Assembly (NCBI GenBank): GCA_903882935.1
Contig: CAIRZB010000029.1
Coordinates: forward strand, 1 to 64,000
Direction: 5' to 3'
Source of the DNA: an uncultured Parafilimonas sp.
GTDB lineage: Bacteria > Bacteroidota > Bacteroidia > Chitinophagales > Chitinophagaceae
DNA length: 64,000 nucleotides
The first letter of the stretch is position 1. Each line of letters opens with the position of its first letter. Below are positions 18,198 through 26,496 of the stretch, piece by piece. The notes below the pieces were generated by a model. The model saw only the letters and a list, made by a program, of their open reading frames with translations. It was not told the DNA's origin and made no database searches. A program made the translations under genes and the position numbers.

Positions 18198-18413
18198 ATG
18201 GGCTATAGTAAAAAGGAGTTGCTTTCCTTACCGGCAATGGAAAGGGTGGCACTCGCAGAAGAGTTATGGAGTAGTGTGGAGGAAGAAATAGTTGCTACCA
18301 ACGATGAGCTTGTCTTTGCTGAGCAAAGACTTAAAATGCATGAGGCAAACCCAACAGAGGGTGTGAGTATAGATGCATTGAAAAAATATTTTAATGACAA
18401 ATACGGTTTTTGA
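18198..18413 (+). CDS. Addiction-module antitoxin-like protein, orphan
   Basis: A 71-residue protein with the short pattern of unstable antitoxins of the addiction module family: an N-terminal LLSLPAMERVALAEELWSSVEEE, a middle ELVFAEQRLKMHEANPTEGVS, and a C-terminal DALKKYFNDKYGF. Such proteins normally precede a ParE/RelE-type toxin gene. None follows; the next 150 bp hold only a short antisense remnant and then the end of spoT. It is therefore a toxin-less antitoxin, perhaps left by deletion or kept as protection against related toxins. Confidence 0.75.
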   Translation: MGYSKKELLSLPAMERVALAEELWSSVEEEIVATNDELVFAEQRLKMHEANPTEGVSIDALKKYFNDKYGF

Positions 18414-18501
18414 AGTTATTGTTAAACCGATTGTTTTCTGTCTCGTTTAACGGGGTAAAATAGCCAAACACTTCATCGTCAATAGTTTCCGCAGTCATCA
18501 T
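18391..18501 (-). pseudogene. Possible remnant of a small antitoxin-type gene
   Basis: A 36-residue minus-strand frame starting MMTAETIDDEVFGYFTPLN then ETENN. The stretch resembles the N-terminus of small Bacteroidota antitoxin proteins with an acidic helix and a YFTPLNE-like turn, after which the sequence becomes asparagine-rich and stops. It overlaps the 3' end of the sense antitoxin gene by 23 bp. It could be chance. Confidence 0.3.
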
Positions 18502-18561
18502 CTATTGTTATATCACAAATTTATTATTTCTCACAGTGCTGGCAAGCCGATGGTTACTTTT

Positions 18562-20829
18562 TTACTTAACCTCCTCCGCATCAAATCGCTCAACAGTATG
18601 TATTCCGTTTAGTTTCTTTAGGCGATCAACCAATTCGTTCAGCTCCTCTTTGTCGTGTACAAACACTTTTATGGTGCCCTTAAAAAGGCCTTCCCCACTT
18701 TCAATGGTAAGGGCCGATATGTTTACCCGCATTTCGCCGCTAATAACATTGGTTATTTTGTTTATTACCCCCACATCATCCAACCCAACAATTTTAAGCC
18801 CTGTGAGAAAGGATATTTCCTTGTTTTTGGCCCATTTTGTTTTTACGATGCGCTCGCCGTAGTTAGCCATCATTTGCGGGGCATTGGGGCAGCTTATGCG
18901 GTGTATAATCAACCCTTTGCCGGGGCGAATAAAGCCAAACACATCGTCGCCAGGTATGGGGTTGCAGCATTTGGCCAGCGTGTACATAATTTTATCGCTG
19001 CTCTCGCCAAAAATTATCAGCTCGCTGTCTTTTTTAGAATATTGTTGTTTAGCGTCAATATCAGCTTTAACCTCAGTAAGGGGTTTTTGTACCGGCTTCG
19101 GGTGTTCTAACTTGTCGCCCAGCACGTTAAACTCCTTCAGTTCCTTTAGGTCGTTCAGCTTTACGGCAATGTTGTAAAAAAGGTCTAGTTGCGACTGTAC
19201 TTTGTAGTAACTAACCAGTTCGTCAATATTGTACTGGCTAAAGGCAGCGCCCATGCCCTCCAACTTGCGTTGTAAAATGTATTTGCCATCGTCGGCTACT
19301 TTCCTTTTTTCCTCGCGCAGGGCATCTTTTATTTTGCTTTTTGCTTTGGCAGTAACAGCAAAATTCAGCCAGTCCTCAGTGGGTTTTTGTTTTTGGCTCG
19401 TTATTATTTCAATCTGGTCCCCGCTTTTAAGCTTATGGCTTATGGGTACTAGCTTGTGGTTTATTTTGGCACCAATACATTTATTGCCAATGGCCGAGTG
19501 GATGGAATAGGCAAAATCCAGCGCGCTGGAGTTTACCGGCATCATTTTTATGTCGCCTTTGGGCGTGTACACATAAATTTCTTCGGCTAAAAAACTTGTT
19601 TTAAAATCCTGCAAAAAGTCAATGCTGTCTGCCTCTTGGTTACCTATCACCTCCCTTATCTGCATAAACCATTTGTCAAACCGATCTTCGTCGCTGCTGC
19701 CCTCCTTGTATTTAAAATGCGCGGCAAGGCCTTTTTCGGCAATTTCGTTCATGCGTTTGCTGCGTATTTGTACCTCTACCCAGCGGCCCTGCGGCCCCAT
19801 AACCGTGGTGTGCAATGCTTCGTAACCATTGCTTTTGGGGTTGCTTAGCCAGTCGCGCATACGTTCCGGCGAGGGTAGGTATTGGTCGGTTATGATGGAA
19901 TAAACGCTCCAGCAATCGGCCTTTTCCTTCTCCTGCGGCGAGTTTAATATAATACGGATGGCAAAAAGGTCGTACACTTCCTCAAATGCCACCCCTTTCT
20001 TCTTTATCTTGTTCCAAATGGAGTGTATGCTTTTGGGCCTGCCATAAATATCAAAATCAAATCCCAGTGTTGACAGTTTTTCTTTCAGGGGTTTTATAAA
20101 TTCGTTTATATACCTACTTCGTTCGCGCTTGGTGTCGGCCAGCTTGCGGGCTATGTCCTTATAGGCCTCTGGCTCCATGTATTTCATGGCCAGGTCTTCC
20201 AACTCGGTTTTAATGTTATACAACCCCATGCGGTGGGCTAATGGGGCATATACCCAAATGGTTTCGCTGGCAATTTTTAATTGCTTTTCCTTTTTCATGT
20301 AATCCAGCGTACGCATGTTGTGCAGGCGGTCGGCCAGCTTAATCAATATAACACGGGGGTCATCTGTAAGGGTAAGCAGTATCTTTTTAAAATTTTCTGC
20401 CTGCGCACTGGTATTGGGGTCAATTACGTTGGATATTTTAGTAAGCCCGTCCACTATTTTGGCAATCTCACTCCCAAATTCTCTTTCAATATCCTCCAAC
20501 GTAATATCCGTGTCTTCCACAGTGTCATGTAAGAGCGCGCAAATGGTAGAACGGATGCCCAGCCCAATTTCTTCGGTACATATCCTGGCCACGGCTATAG
20601 GGTGTAAAATATAAGGTTCGCCACTTTTGCGGCGCATGGTTTTGTGTGCGTTCACTGCCATTTCAAACGCCGTTCTCACCAAGCCTTTGTCGCCGCTTTT
20701 AAAATTTGAACGTAGGCTGCGCAGCAATTGGCGGTATTGCCGGAGGATTTCCTTTCGTTCCTGTTCCTCGGTAAGGTTATACTTGGGTGGCAATGCGTCC
20801 ACCGCTGCTATTTGTTGCGTTGCATCCAT
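18562..20829 (-). CDS. Bifunctional (p)ppGpp synthetase/hydrolase, RelA/SpoT family
   Basis: A 755-residue Rel protein. In order: the HD hydrolase domain with YILHPIAVARI and ALLHDTVEDTDI (about 75-110), the synthetase domain with YGRPKSIHSIWNKIKKKG and EVYDLFAIRIIL (about 270-305), a TGS domain (VYTPKGDIKMMPVNSSALDF), a zinc-finger/CC region (LAKCCNPIPGDDVFGFI) and a C-terminal ACT domain. Intact hydrolase motifs suggest a bifunctional enzyme that makes and breaks ppGpp in the stringent response. It is divergent from the MsbA-like gene. Confidence 0.95.
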   Translation of the reverse strand: MDATQQIAAVDALPPKYNLTEEQERKEILRQYRQLLRSLRSNFKSGDKGLVRTAFEMAVNAHKTMRRKSGEPYILHPIAVARICTEEIGLGIRSTICALLHDTVEDTDITLEDIEREFGSEIAKIVDGLTKISNVIDPNTSAQAENFKKILLTLTDDPRVILIKLADRLHNMRTLDYMKKEKQLKIASETIWVYAPLAHRMGLYNIKTELEDLAMKYMEPEAYKDIARKLADTKRERSRYINEFIKPLKEKLSTLGFDFDIYGRPKSIHSIWNKIKKKGVAFEEVYDLFAIRIILNSPQEKEKADCWSVYSIITDQYLPSPERMRDWLSNPKSNGYEALHTTVMGPQGRWVEVQIRSKRMNEIAEKGLAAHFKYKEGSSDEDRFDKWFMQIREVIGNQEADSIDFLQDFKTSFLAEEIYVYTPKGDIKMMPVNSSALDFAYSIHSAIGNKCIGAKINHKLVPISHKLKSGDQIEIITSQKQKPTEDWLNFAVTAKAKSKIKDALREEKRKVADDGKYILQRKLEGMGAAFSQYNIDELVSYYKVQSQLDLFYNIAVKLNDLKELKEFNVLGDKLEHPKPVQKPLTEVKADIDAKQQYSKKDSELIIFGESSDKIMYTLAKCCNPIPGDDVFGFIRPGKGLIIHRISCPNAPQMMANYGERIVKTKWAKNKEISFLTGLKIVGLDDVGVINKITNVISGEMRVNISALTIESGEGLFKGTIKVFVHDKEELNELVDRLKKLNGIHTVERFDAEEVK

Positions 20830-20991
20830 GGGGTAACGAATTTACATAAAAAATCGTCTACAACTTGATTCGGGTATATTATTGGCATTAAAAGAATACT
20901 AAAATGGGCACCCAACAATAGGCATTTGCAAGTATATGCACAACGTTATCAACGAATCCCTAAAATCTCCACAAATCAAGGTTCATACATT

Positions 20992-20999
20992 TACCTTTG
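20992..20999 (+). promoter_or_regulatory. Predicted promoter of the MsbA-like gene
   Basis: TACCTTTG matches TAnnTTTG and ends 9 bp before the ATG at 21009. It contains the TTG at 20997 that a naive ORF caller would take as the start codon, so the box decides in favour of the ATG. No clear -33 TTTG is present. Confidence 0.5.
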
Positions 21000-21008
21000 C
21001 CTCCGATT

Positions 21009-22916
21009 ATGAGCGTTACCACCAACACTAATAAAAAAATATTCGGGTTTTCGGTTTTGCGGCGGGTATTTAAATTTGTTAAGCCATACAGGTTGCGTTT
21101 TTTGTTAAGCCTGGTGTTGGCAATATTGCTTGCGGCACTAACACCGCTAAGGCCTTACCTTATACAGTTAACGGTTAACAAAGCCACACACAAAGGCAGT
21201 ACGGTGCCCGGTTTGTTGCAATGGTTGTTGGGTAGCACCAATATTACAACTGCTGGGCAGTTTATATATGCTATTACCGTAATGCAAATACTACTGCTGC
21301 TGTTGGAAACCGCGGTGCGTTTTTTATTCACGTTTCTAACCTCCTGGTTGGGGCAAAGCGTGGTTAAGGATATGCGCGTTACGGTGTATAGCAAAATAAT
21401 GAGCCTAAACCTGCGCCAGTTTGATACTACACCCATAGGCACCCTTACCACCCGCACCATTAACGACATTGAAAGTATTAATGATATTTTCTCCGACGGG
21501 CTGATTCCCATTATTGCAGACATGCTGAGCATAGTGGTAATTTTTGTGGTGATGTTTTGGACCAACTGGCAGCTTACACTCATCAGTTTTATACCGATAC
21601 CCCTGCTGTTGATAGCCACCTATTATTTTAAGGAAAGTGTAAACAAAAGCTTTATAAAGGTGCGTAACGCGGTGGCTGCCCTTAACGCCTTTGTGCAGGA
21701 GCATTTAACCGGCATGCAGGTGGTGCAGGCTTTTGCCGCAGAAGAACGCGAATTTGAGAAGTTTAAAAAGATTAATAAGGAACACCGAAATGCCAATATA
21801 AAATCCATATTTGCCTACTCCGTATTCTTTCCCATTGTGGAGATTGTGTTGGCGATATCTATGGGTTTGTTGGTATGGTGGCTGGCGCGAAAAGCGGGTT
21901 TAAACCAAGGCAAAGACGAAAACCTGGCCGGCGAGCTGGTAGCCTTTATATTATACCTTAACCTAATTTTTAGGCCGTTGCGGGTAATTGCCGACAAATT
22001 TAACGTGCTGCAAATGGGGATGATAGCAGCCGAAAGGGTGTTTAAGGTATTGGATAATGAGGATGTCACAACCACCACAGTCACGCCCCCATCGCCTAAA
22101 GGGGGGCCTGAAAACTCCGCACTGCCTTGCCCCCCTTTAGGGAATGGGGGCGTAGATGGCTCAGCGGCTATTCGTGGCGAAATTGAGTTTGACCATGTGT
22201 GGTTTGCTTATGTGGACGATAATTATGTATTGAAAAACATCAATTTTACCATTAAGGCAGGTGAAACGGTGGCTTTGGTTGGCCACACCGGCAGCGGCAA
22301 AACATCTATCATAAGCCTACTCAACAGGCTATACCGCATACAAAAAGGGGCCATAAAGGTTGACGGGCTGAATATTGACGAGTACGATTTGGATAAACTG
22401 CGCAGCAGCATAGGAGTTGTTTTGCAGGATGTATTCCTTTTCTCTGGATCTGTGATGGATAATATTACCCTTCGCAACCCCGCCATCACCAAGGAGCAGG
22501 TTGTGCAAGCTGCCAAAATAATAGGCGTGCATGATTTTATTATGCGTTTGCCGGGCGGTTACGATTATAATGTAATGGAACGTGGCAACACCTTAAGTAT
22601 GGGGCAGCGCCAGCTAATATCATTTATTAGGGCTTTGTTATACAACCCCTCGGTGCTGGTGCTGGATGAAGCTACCTCGTCAATTGACACGGAGAGCGAA
22701 ATGCTCATCCAGCATGCCATTGACACACTGATTGCTGGCCGAACGTCTATTGTGATAGCACACCGGCTTTCCACCATCCGTAAGGCAAATAAGATAATTG
22801 TGCTAGACAAGGGCGAAATACAGGAAACCGGTACCCACGAAGAGTTGCTTGCACTTGGCGGATTTTATAGTAAATTGTATAACATGCAGTTTGAAAAAAA
22901 GAAAGCTGCGGTATAA
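21009..22916 (+). CDS. ABC transporter ATP-binding protein/permease, MsbA-like
   Basis: A 635-residue exporter half-transporter with a six-helix transmembrane domain (about 15-345), then a nucleotide-binding domain with Walker A GHTGSGKTS, an ABC signature variant LSMGQRQL, Walker B VLVLDEATSSID and an H-loop IVIAHRLSTI. It works as a dimer in the inner membrane to flip lipid or drug-like substrates. The linker between the two domains carries a 69-bp palindromic repeat (22084-22152) that adds 23 residues, rich in Pro and Gly, without shifting the frame. The ATG at 21009 is preferred over an upstream TTG. Confidence 0.93.
   Translation: MSVTTNTNKKIFGFSVLRRVFKFVKPYRLRFLLSLVLAILLAALTPLRPYLIQLTVNKATHKGSTVPGLLQWLLGSTNITTAGQFIYAITVMQILLLLLETAVRFLFTFLTSWLGQSVVKDMRVTVYSKIMSLNLRQFDTTPIGTLTTRTINDIESINDIFSDGLIPIIADMLSIVVIFVVMFWTNWQLTLISFIPIPLLLIATYYFKESVNKSFIKVRNAVAALNAFVQEHLTGMQVVQAFAAEEREFEKFKKINKEHRNANIKSIFAYSVFFPIVEIVLAISMGLLVWWLARKAGLNQGKDENLAGELVAFILYLNLIFRPLRVIADKFNVLQMGMIAAERVFKVLDNEDVTTTTVTPPSPKGGPENSALPCPPLGNGGVDGSAAIRGEIEFDHVWFAYVDDNYVLKNINFTIKAGETVALVGHTGSGKTSIISLLNRLYRIQKGAIKVDGLNIDEYDLDKLRSSIGVVLQDVFLFSGSVMDNITLRNPAITKEQVVQAAKIIGVHDFIMRLPGGYDYNVMERGNTLSMGQRQLISFIRALLYNPSVLVLDEATSSIDTESEMLIQHAIDTLIAGRTSIVIAHRLSTIRKANKIIVLDKGEIQETGTHEELLALGGFYSKLYNMQFEKKKAAV
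22084..22152. repeat. Inverted pair of C5-type repeats inside the ABC transporter gene
   Basis: The left arm CGCCCCCATCGCCTAAAGGG plus GGGC (22084-22107) and the right arm GCCCCCCTTTAGGGAATGGG plus GGCG (22129-22152) are inverted copies differing at two of 24 positions, with 21 bp between. The total is 69 bp, exactly 23 codons. It looks like a REP/BIME-type insertion tolerated in a flexible linker. Confidence 0.8.
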
Positions 22917-22917
22917 T

Positions 22918-23127
22918 ATGGAAACGCTTGAAACACAACAAATAGACAAAAGCCAGTGGCGCGAGATAACTGATGCCGACTACGAAAAAGCGGAGACTGA
23001 CTTGCTGCGTGAAGCCCTGAAGCGCAGTTACAAAGAACGGTTTTTGATGGCTACCCGGCTGTACAAGATTCAACAAACAATGAAGAGGGCAAAGATTATA
23101 CGCCAGCCTTATACACTTAACAAATAA
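22918..23127 (+). CDS. Small conserved protein paired with a nucleotidyltransferase
   Basis: A 69-residue, charged, probably helical protein: METLETQQIDKSQWREITDADYEKAE, LLREALKRSYKERFLMATRLYKIQQ, then a basic end KRAKIIRQP. No catalytic motif is seen. It lies 7 bp before a nucleotidyltransferase-like gene and directly after the MsbA-like gene. This small-protein/nucleotidyltransferase order seems familiar from other Bacteroidota, and suggests an antitoxin or helper role, but this is inference. The ATG at 22918 overlaps the preceding TAA region; longer upstream frames are not plausible. Confidence 0.7.
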   Translation: METLETQQIDKSQWREITDADYEKAETDLLREALKRSYKERFLMATRLYKIQQTMKRAKIIRQPYTLNK

Positions 23128-23134
23128 CAGGGGT

Positions 23135-23635
23135 ATGGACATTTTTGATGAGGAGATAATATTGTTTTGGAAAACATTACAGGATAATGTTGTTAAATAT
23201 ATAGTGGTGGGTGGTTATGCAGCCAATTTACACGGGTACCAGCTTTATACAGGAGACATGGATATTTGGCTGGAAGATACGCCGGAGAACAGGAAAAATT
23301 TTAGGCGAGCCTACCATATATATACAGGTACAGATTTTTGTATGATAGAAACGATGCAATTTGTACCCGGTTTTTCAAACCTGTGGTTAAATAATGGGAT
23401 GACACTTAACATAATGGTTGGGATGAAAGGGCTGGAGATGTATACCTTTGATGAGTGCCTGCAAGTGGTTCAAATTGCCGAAATTGATGGCGTAACAGTT
23501 AATTTTCTACACATCAACCACCTCATAGCCAATAAAAAAGCAGTAAATAGGGATAAAGATAAACTGGATGTAATAAACCTTGAGAAAATTAAAAAACTTC
23601 AAGACGAGGCAAATAAACCCCCGCCCACCCTTTAA
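23135..23635 (+). CDS. Nucleotidyltransferase-fold protein (AbiEii/DUF6036-like)
   Basis: A 166-residue protein with a minimal nucleotidyltransferase core: KYIVVGGYAANLHGY (GG at 26-27), then a TGDMDIWLED motif with two metal-binding aspartates (about D41 and D43) and a later VNFLHINHLIANKKAVNRDKDKLD helix region. The spacing resembles the AbiEii-type or DUF6036 nucleotidyltransferases found in toxin-antitoxin and phage-defence systems. It is translated just after the 69-residue partner. A tRNA- or protein-modifying toxin role is possible but unproven. Confidence 0.7.
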   Translation: MDIFDEEIILFWKTLQDNVVKYIVVGGYAANLHGYQLYTGDMDIWLEDTPENRKNFRRAYHIYTGTDFCMIETMQFVPGFSNLWLNNGMTLNIMVGMKGLEMYTFDECLQVVQIAEIDGVTVNFLHINHLIANKKAVNRDKDKLDVINLEKIKKLQDEANKPPPTL

Positions 23636-23687
23636 CTTTTTCTTAAAATTCCAATTGGCAAATTCAACTTTTAGTTCCCCAAACCCT

Positions 23688-23695
23688 TACCTTTG
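23688..23695 (+). promoter_or_regulatory. Predicted atp operon -7 box
   Basis: TACCTTTG, a match to TAnnTTTG, 15 bp before the atpB ATG at 23711. The box overlaps the TTG at 23693 that would otherwise be taken as a start codon. A well-spaced -33 TTTG is not seen. Confidence 0.5.
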
Positions 23696-23710
23696 CGGCA
23701 AATTTTGAGG

Positions 23711-24805
23711 ATGGGTATGGTATCAAAAAACCTAAAATCTTTACTGGTAACGGGTTTCAGCTTGTTTCTACTTGGTTTCTATTCTCCTGTTTTTGCAGGC
23801 GACAGTACCCAAAACAAAACGGAAAAGGCACCATTTGAGCCTGGAAAAGTGTTAATGGAGCATATTTTAGATGCCCATGAATTTCATTTTCTTACAGTGG
23901 GCGATAAAGACATAGTGCTGCCACTACCTATTATTATATATTCCCCGCAAAAAGGCTTGGATGTATTTATGTCTTCCGGTTTTGAACACGGTGCGGTGGT
24001 TGATGGCTACAAACTGGAAGAAGGTAAAATTATTGCCGAAGATGCTTCTGTAAAACTATACGACCTTTCTATTACCCGCAACGTTGCCCAAATGTTCCTC
24101 GGGCTTATCGTTTTGGTTTGGTTACTAATATCCGTTGCCAATAAATACACCAAAAACGGTTCAATGAAGGCCCCATCTGGCTTTCAAAATGCGGTTGAAC
24201 CCGTAATTACCTTTATTCGCGATGAGGTGGGTAAAAGCAACTTGGGCAAAAAGTACGAGAAATACATGCCTTATCTGCTAACAGTTTTCTTCTTTATCCT
24301 TATTAATAATTTGTTTGGCTTAATACCGGGTTCGGCCAACGTAACAGGTAACATCGCTTTTACCGTGGTATTGGGTGTAATTTCGTTCTTCGTTATCATC
24401 TTCAATACAAACGGCCATTTTTGGAAACATATCTTTAACCCACCTGCACCGGGCTTTGTAAAGCCTATTTTGGTGGTTGTTGAGTTTCTGGGCATATTTA
24501 CCAAGCCAATAGCCTTAATCATCCGTCTTTTTGCCAACATGGTAGCCGGCCACATGATTATTACTTGTTTAATCTTCTTAATATTTATATTTGGTACATT
24601 AAGCGTTGGGGCAGGTTACGGGTTTTCGCCGGTGTCGCTCGCTTTTGCCATATTTATATACCTTATTGAAATACTAGTAGCTTTTATACAAGCTTTCATC
24701 TTTACCAATTTAACCGCAGTTTTCATCAGCCAGGCGTTTGAGGGCGGCCATGACCATGATGAAGACCACGGCCACGGGCATGATGAAATAGTTTCACCAT
24801 TATAA
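23711..24805 (+). CDS. atpB: F-type ATP synthase subunit a
   Basis: A 364-residue membrane subunit. It begins with a signal-like helix and a long periplasmic N-terminal domain, usual in Bacteroidota subunit a (FEPGKVLMEHILDAHEFHF). The proton-channel core follows: KYMPYLLTVFFFILINNLFG, the helix with the essential arginine (KPIALIIRLFANMVAGHMI), and LVAFIQAFIFTNLTAVFI. The C-terminus ends in a His/Asp-rich tail (GGHDHDEDHGHGHDE) that may bind metal. First gene of atpBEFHA. The start at 23711 (or 23717) is chosen because the upstream TTG lies in the promoter box. Confidence 0.93.
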   Translation: MGMVSKNLKSLLVTGFSLFLLGFYSPVFAGDSTQNKTEKAPFEPGKVLMEHILDAHEFHFLTVGDKDIVLPLPIIIYSPQKGLDVFMSSGFEHGAVVDGYKLEEGKIIAEDASVKLYDLSITRNVAQMFLGLIVLVWLLISVANKYTKNGSMKAPSGFQNAVEPVITFIRDEVGKSNLGKKYEKYMPYLLTVFFFILINNLFGLIPGSANVTGNIAFTVVLGVISFFVIIFNTNGHFWKHIFNPPAPGFVKPILVVVEFLGIFTKPIALIIRLFANMVAGHMIITCLIFLIFIFGTLSVGAGYGFSPVSLAFAIFIYLIEILVAFIQAFIFTNLTAVFISQAFEGGHDHDEDHGHGHDEIVSPL

Positions 24806-24810
24806 TTTAA

Positions 24811-25077
<267 letters not shown>

Positions 25078-25089
25078 TTTATGCAAATT

Positions 25090-25128
25090 ATTGCTGCACT
25101 TAATGCACAGGGCAAAGGGTGCAGCAAT
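25090..25128 (+). other. Intercistronic hairpin after atpE
   Basis: ATTGCTGCAC (25090-25099) pairs perfectly with GTGCAGCAAT (25119-25128) across a 19-base loop, with no U-run. Inside an operon this is more likely an mRNA-stabilising element than a terminator, which would fit the high copy need for subunit c. Confidence 0.5.
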
Positions 25129-25191
25129 TACATTTGGCTGTTTGGCCAAACGTGTTTAAACAAATTGATTAAAAAATTTCAATAGACTCAT

Positions 25192-25686
25192 ATGGATTTG
25201 CTCAACCCCAGTTTTGGTTTACTCATTTGGACGCTGATTGCGTTTTTGATAGTGTTTTTTATATTGAAGAAATTTGCATGGAAACCCATCCTTTCTTCAT
25301 TAAAAGACCGTGAGGAAGGCATTGCCGATGCCATTGCCACTGCCGAAAAGGTAAAGGCCGAAATGGTGTTGTTGAAAAGTGAGAACGAAGCTTTGATGGC
25401 AAAAGCCAGAGAAGAAAGGGCTGCCATGATAAAGGAAGCCAAAGAAGCATCAGACAAAATGCTGGCCAATGCTAAGGAAAAGGCTAAAAGCGAGTACGAC
25501 CGTATTGTAGCAGATGCACAAATGGCCATACAGCAACAAAAGAATGCGGCTTTAACCGATGTTAAAAACCAAGCGGGCAACTTGATAATTGAAGTAGCTG
25601 AGAAAATTTTACGCAGGGAATTGAGCGACAGGGCCGCGCAAGAAAGCTACATAAAGCAATTAACCGACGACGTTACATTAAACTAA
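25192..25686 (+). CDS. atpF: F-type ATP synthase subunit b
   Basis: A 164-residue peripheral stalk subunit. One N-terminal membrane helix (PSFGLLIWTLIAFLIVFFIL, about 6-25) is followed by a long, highly charged coiled coil with the family pattern KKFAWKPILSSLKDREEGI and ADAQMAIQQQKNAALTDVK. It anchors subunits a and delta. A 109-bp gap with an AT-rich inverted repeat separates it from atpH. Confidence 0.94.
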   Translation: MDLLNPSFGLLIWTLIAFLIVFFILKKFAWKPILSSLKDREEGIADAIATAEKVKAEMVLLKSENEALMAKAREERAAMIKEAKEASDKMLANAKEKAKSEYDRIVADAQMAIQQQKNAALTDVKNQAGNLIIEVAEKILRRELSDRAAQESYIKQLTDDVTLN

Positions 25687-25696
25687 ACAATTTGAG

Positions 25697-25790
25697 AAAG
25701 TGTTAATTTGAAGAGTTGAAAATGTGAAAATACTGACCTGCATACGATGGGTGTTTTCAAATTTTCAAATTTTTAGATTTTCAAATTAGA
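25697..25790. repeat. AT-rich microrepeat hairpin between atpF and atpH
   Basis: Left half: repeated TTTGAA/GTGAAAAT units (AATTTGAAGAGTTGAAAATG). Right half: TTTTCAAATTTTCAAATTTT and a further TTTTCAAATT, roughly the reverse complement. Together they could form a long imperfect hairpin. It may influence the ratio of upstream to downstream atp products. Confidence 0.55.
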
Positions 25791-25795
25791 ATATT

Positions 25796-26359
25796 ATGCC
25801 CAATCCAAGGTTAGCTGCACGTTACGCAAAAAGTTTGATTGACCTTTCCACCGAAAAAGACCAATTGGAAGCAGTATATGCAGATATGCGGTTTTTACAG
25901 GCAGTATGCAAAAGCAACCCCGATTTTGTGCGTATGTTACGCAGCCCAGTTATTAAAGCCGATAAAAAAAACAATATTTTAACGGCTGTTACTGCTGGTA
26001 AAATAAACGATTTAACTGCAGGTTTTAGCAGGCTATTGGTGTTGAAAGGCCGCGAGAGCGACTTGCCAGAAATTGTGCATGCGTTTGTTGAGCAATATAA
26101 TACCATTAACGGCATACATAAGGTTAAGCTTACCACGGCCAGTTTTGTGGGGGATGATTTAAAAAACAGTATAGCTGCCAAAGTTAAAGGTGAAGCCGGG
26201 TTGGCAAATATTGAGTTGGAAGTGGAAACAGACGAGAGCCTTATTGGCGGCTTTAAGCTGGAGTTTAATAACAATCTTATTGACGCAAGTGTTTTGCGAG
26301 ATTTGAAAGATATTAAAAAGCAGTTTACCGATAACGAATACGTACATAACATACGATAG
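25796..26359 (+). CDS. atpH: F-type ATP synthase subunit delta
   Basis: A 187-residue OSCP/delta protein. The N-terminal helical domain begins NPRLAARYAKSLIDLSTEK, and the C-terminal part has HKVKLTTASFVGDDLKNSIA and the conserved VETDESLIGGFKLEFNNNLIDASVLRDL. It links the b stalk to the alpha3beta3 head. It is followed by a 137-bp gap containing a dispersed C-rich repeat before atpA. Confidence 0.94.
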   Translation: MPNPRLAARYAKSLIDLSTEKDQLEAVYADMRFLQAVCKSNPDFVRMLRSPVIKADKKNNILTAVTAGKINDLTAGFSRLLVLKGRESDLPEIVHAFVEQYNTINGIHKVKLTTASFVGDDLKNSIAAKVKGEAGLANIELEVETDESLIGGFKLEFNNNLIDASVLRDLKDIKKQFTDNEYVHNIR

Positions 26360-26453
26360 AAGAAAACTTTGTAATCCTGGCCCCTGAAGAGGTTATAAAG
26401 AATTTGTTATTTATAGAAGTCTACTTTTTATAATAAATTGTAAAACTCCACAA

Positions 26454-26479
26454 TACCCCTGTAGGGAATGGGGCGCGGT
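26454..26479. repeat. Dispersed C-rich palindromic repeat before atpA, copy
   Basis: TACCCCTGTAGGGAATGGGG followed by CGCGG, a degenerate member of the family at 5162, 22129 and 40963. It ends about 18 bp before the atpA ATG and may affect ribosome access. Confidence 0.5.
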
Positions 26480-26496
26480 GGTAAAAAAAAAGCAAT

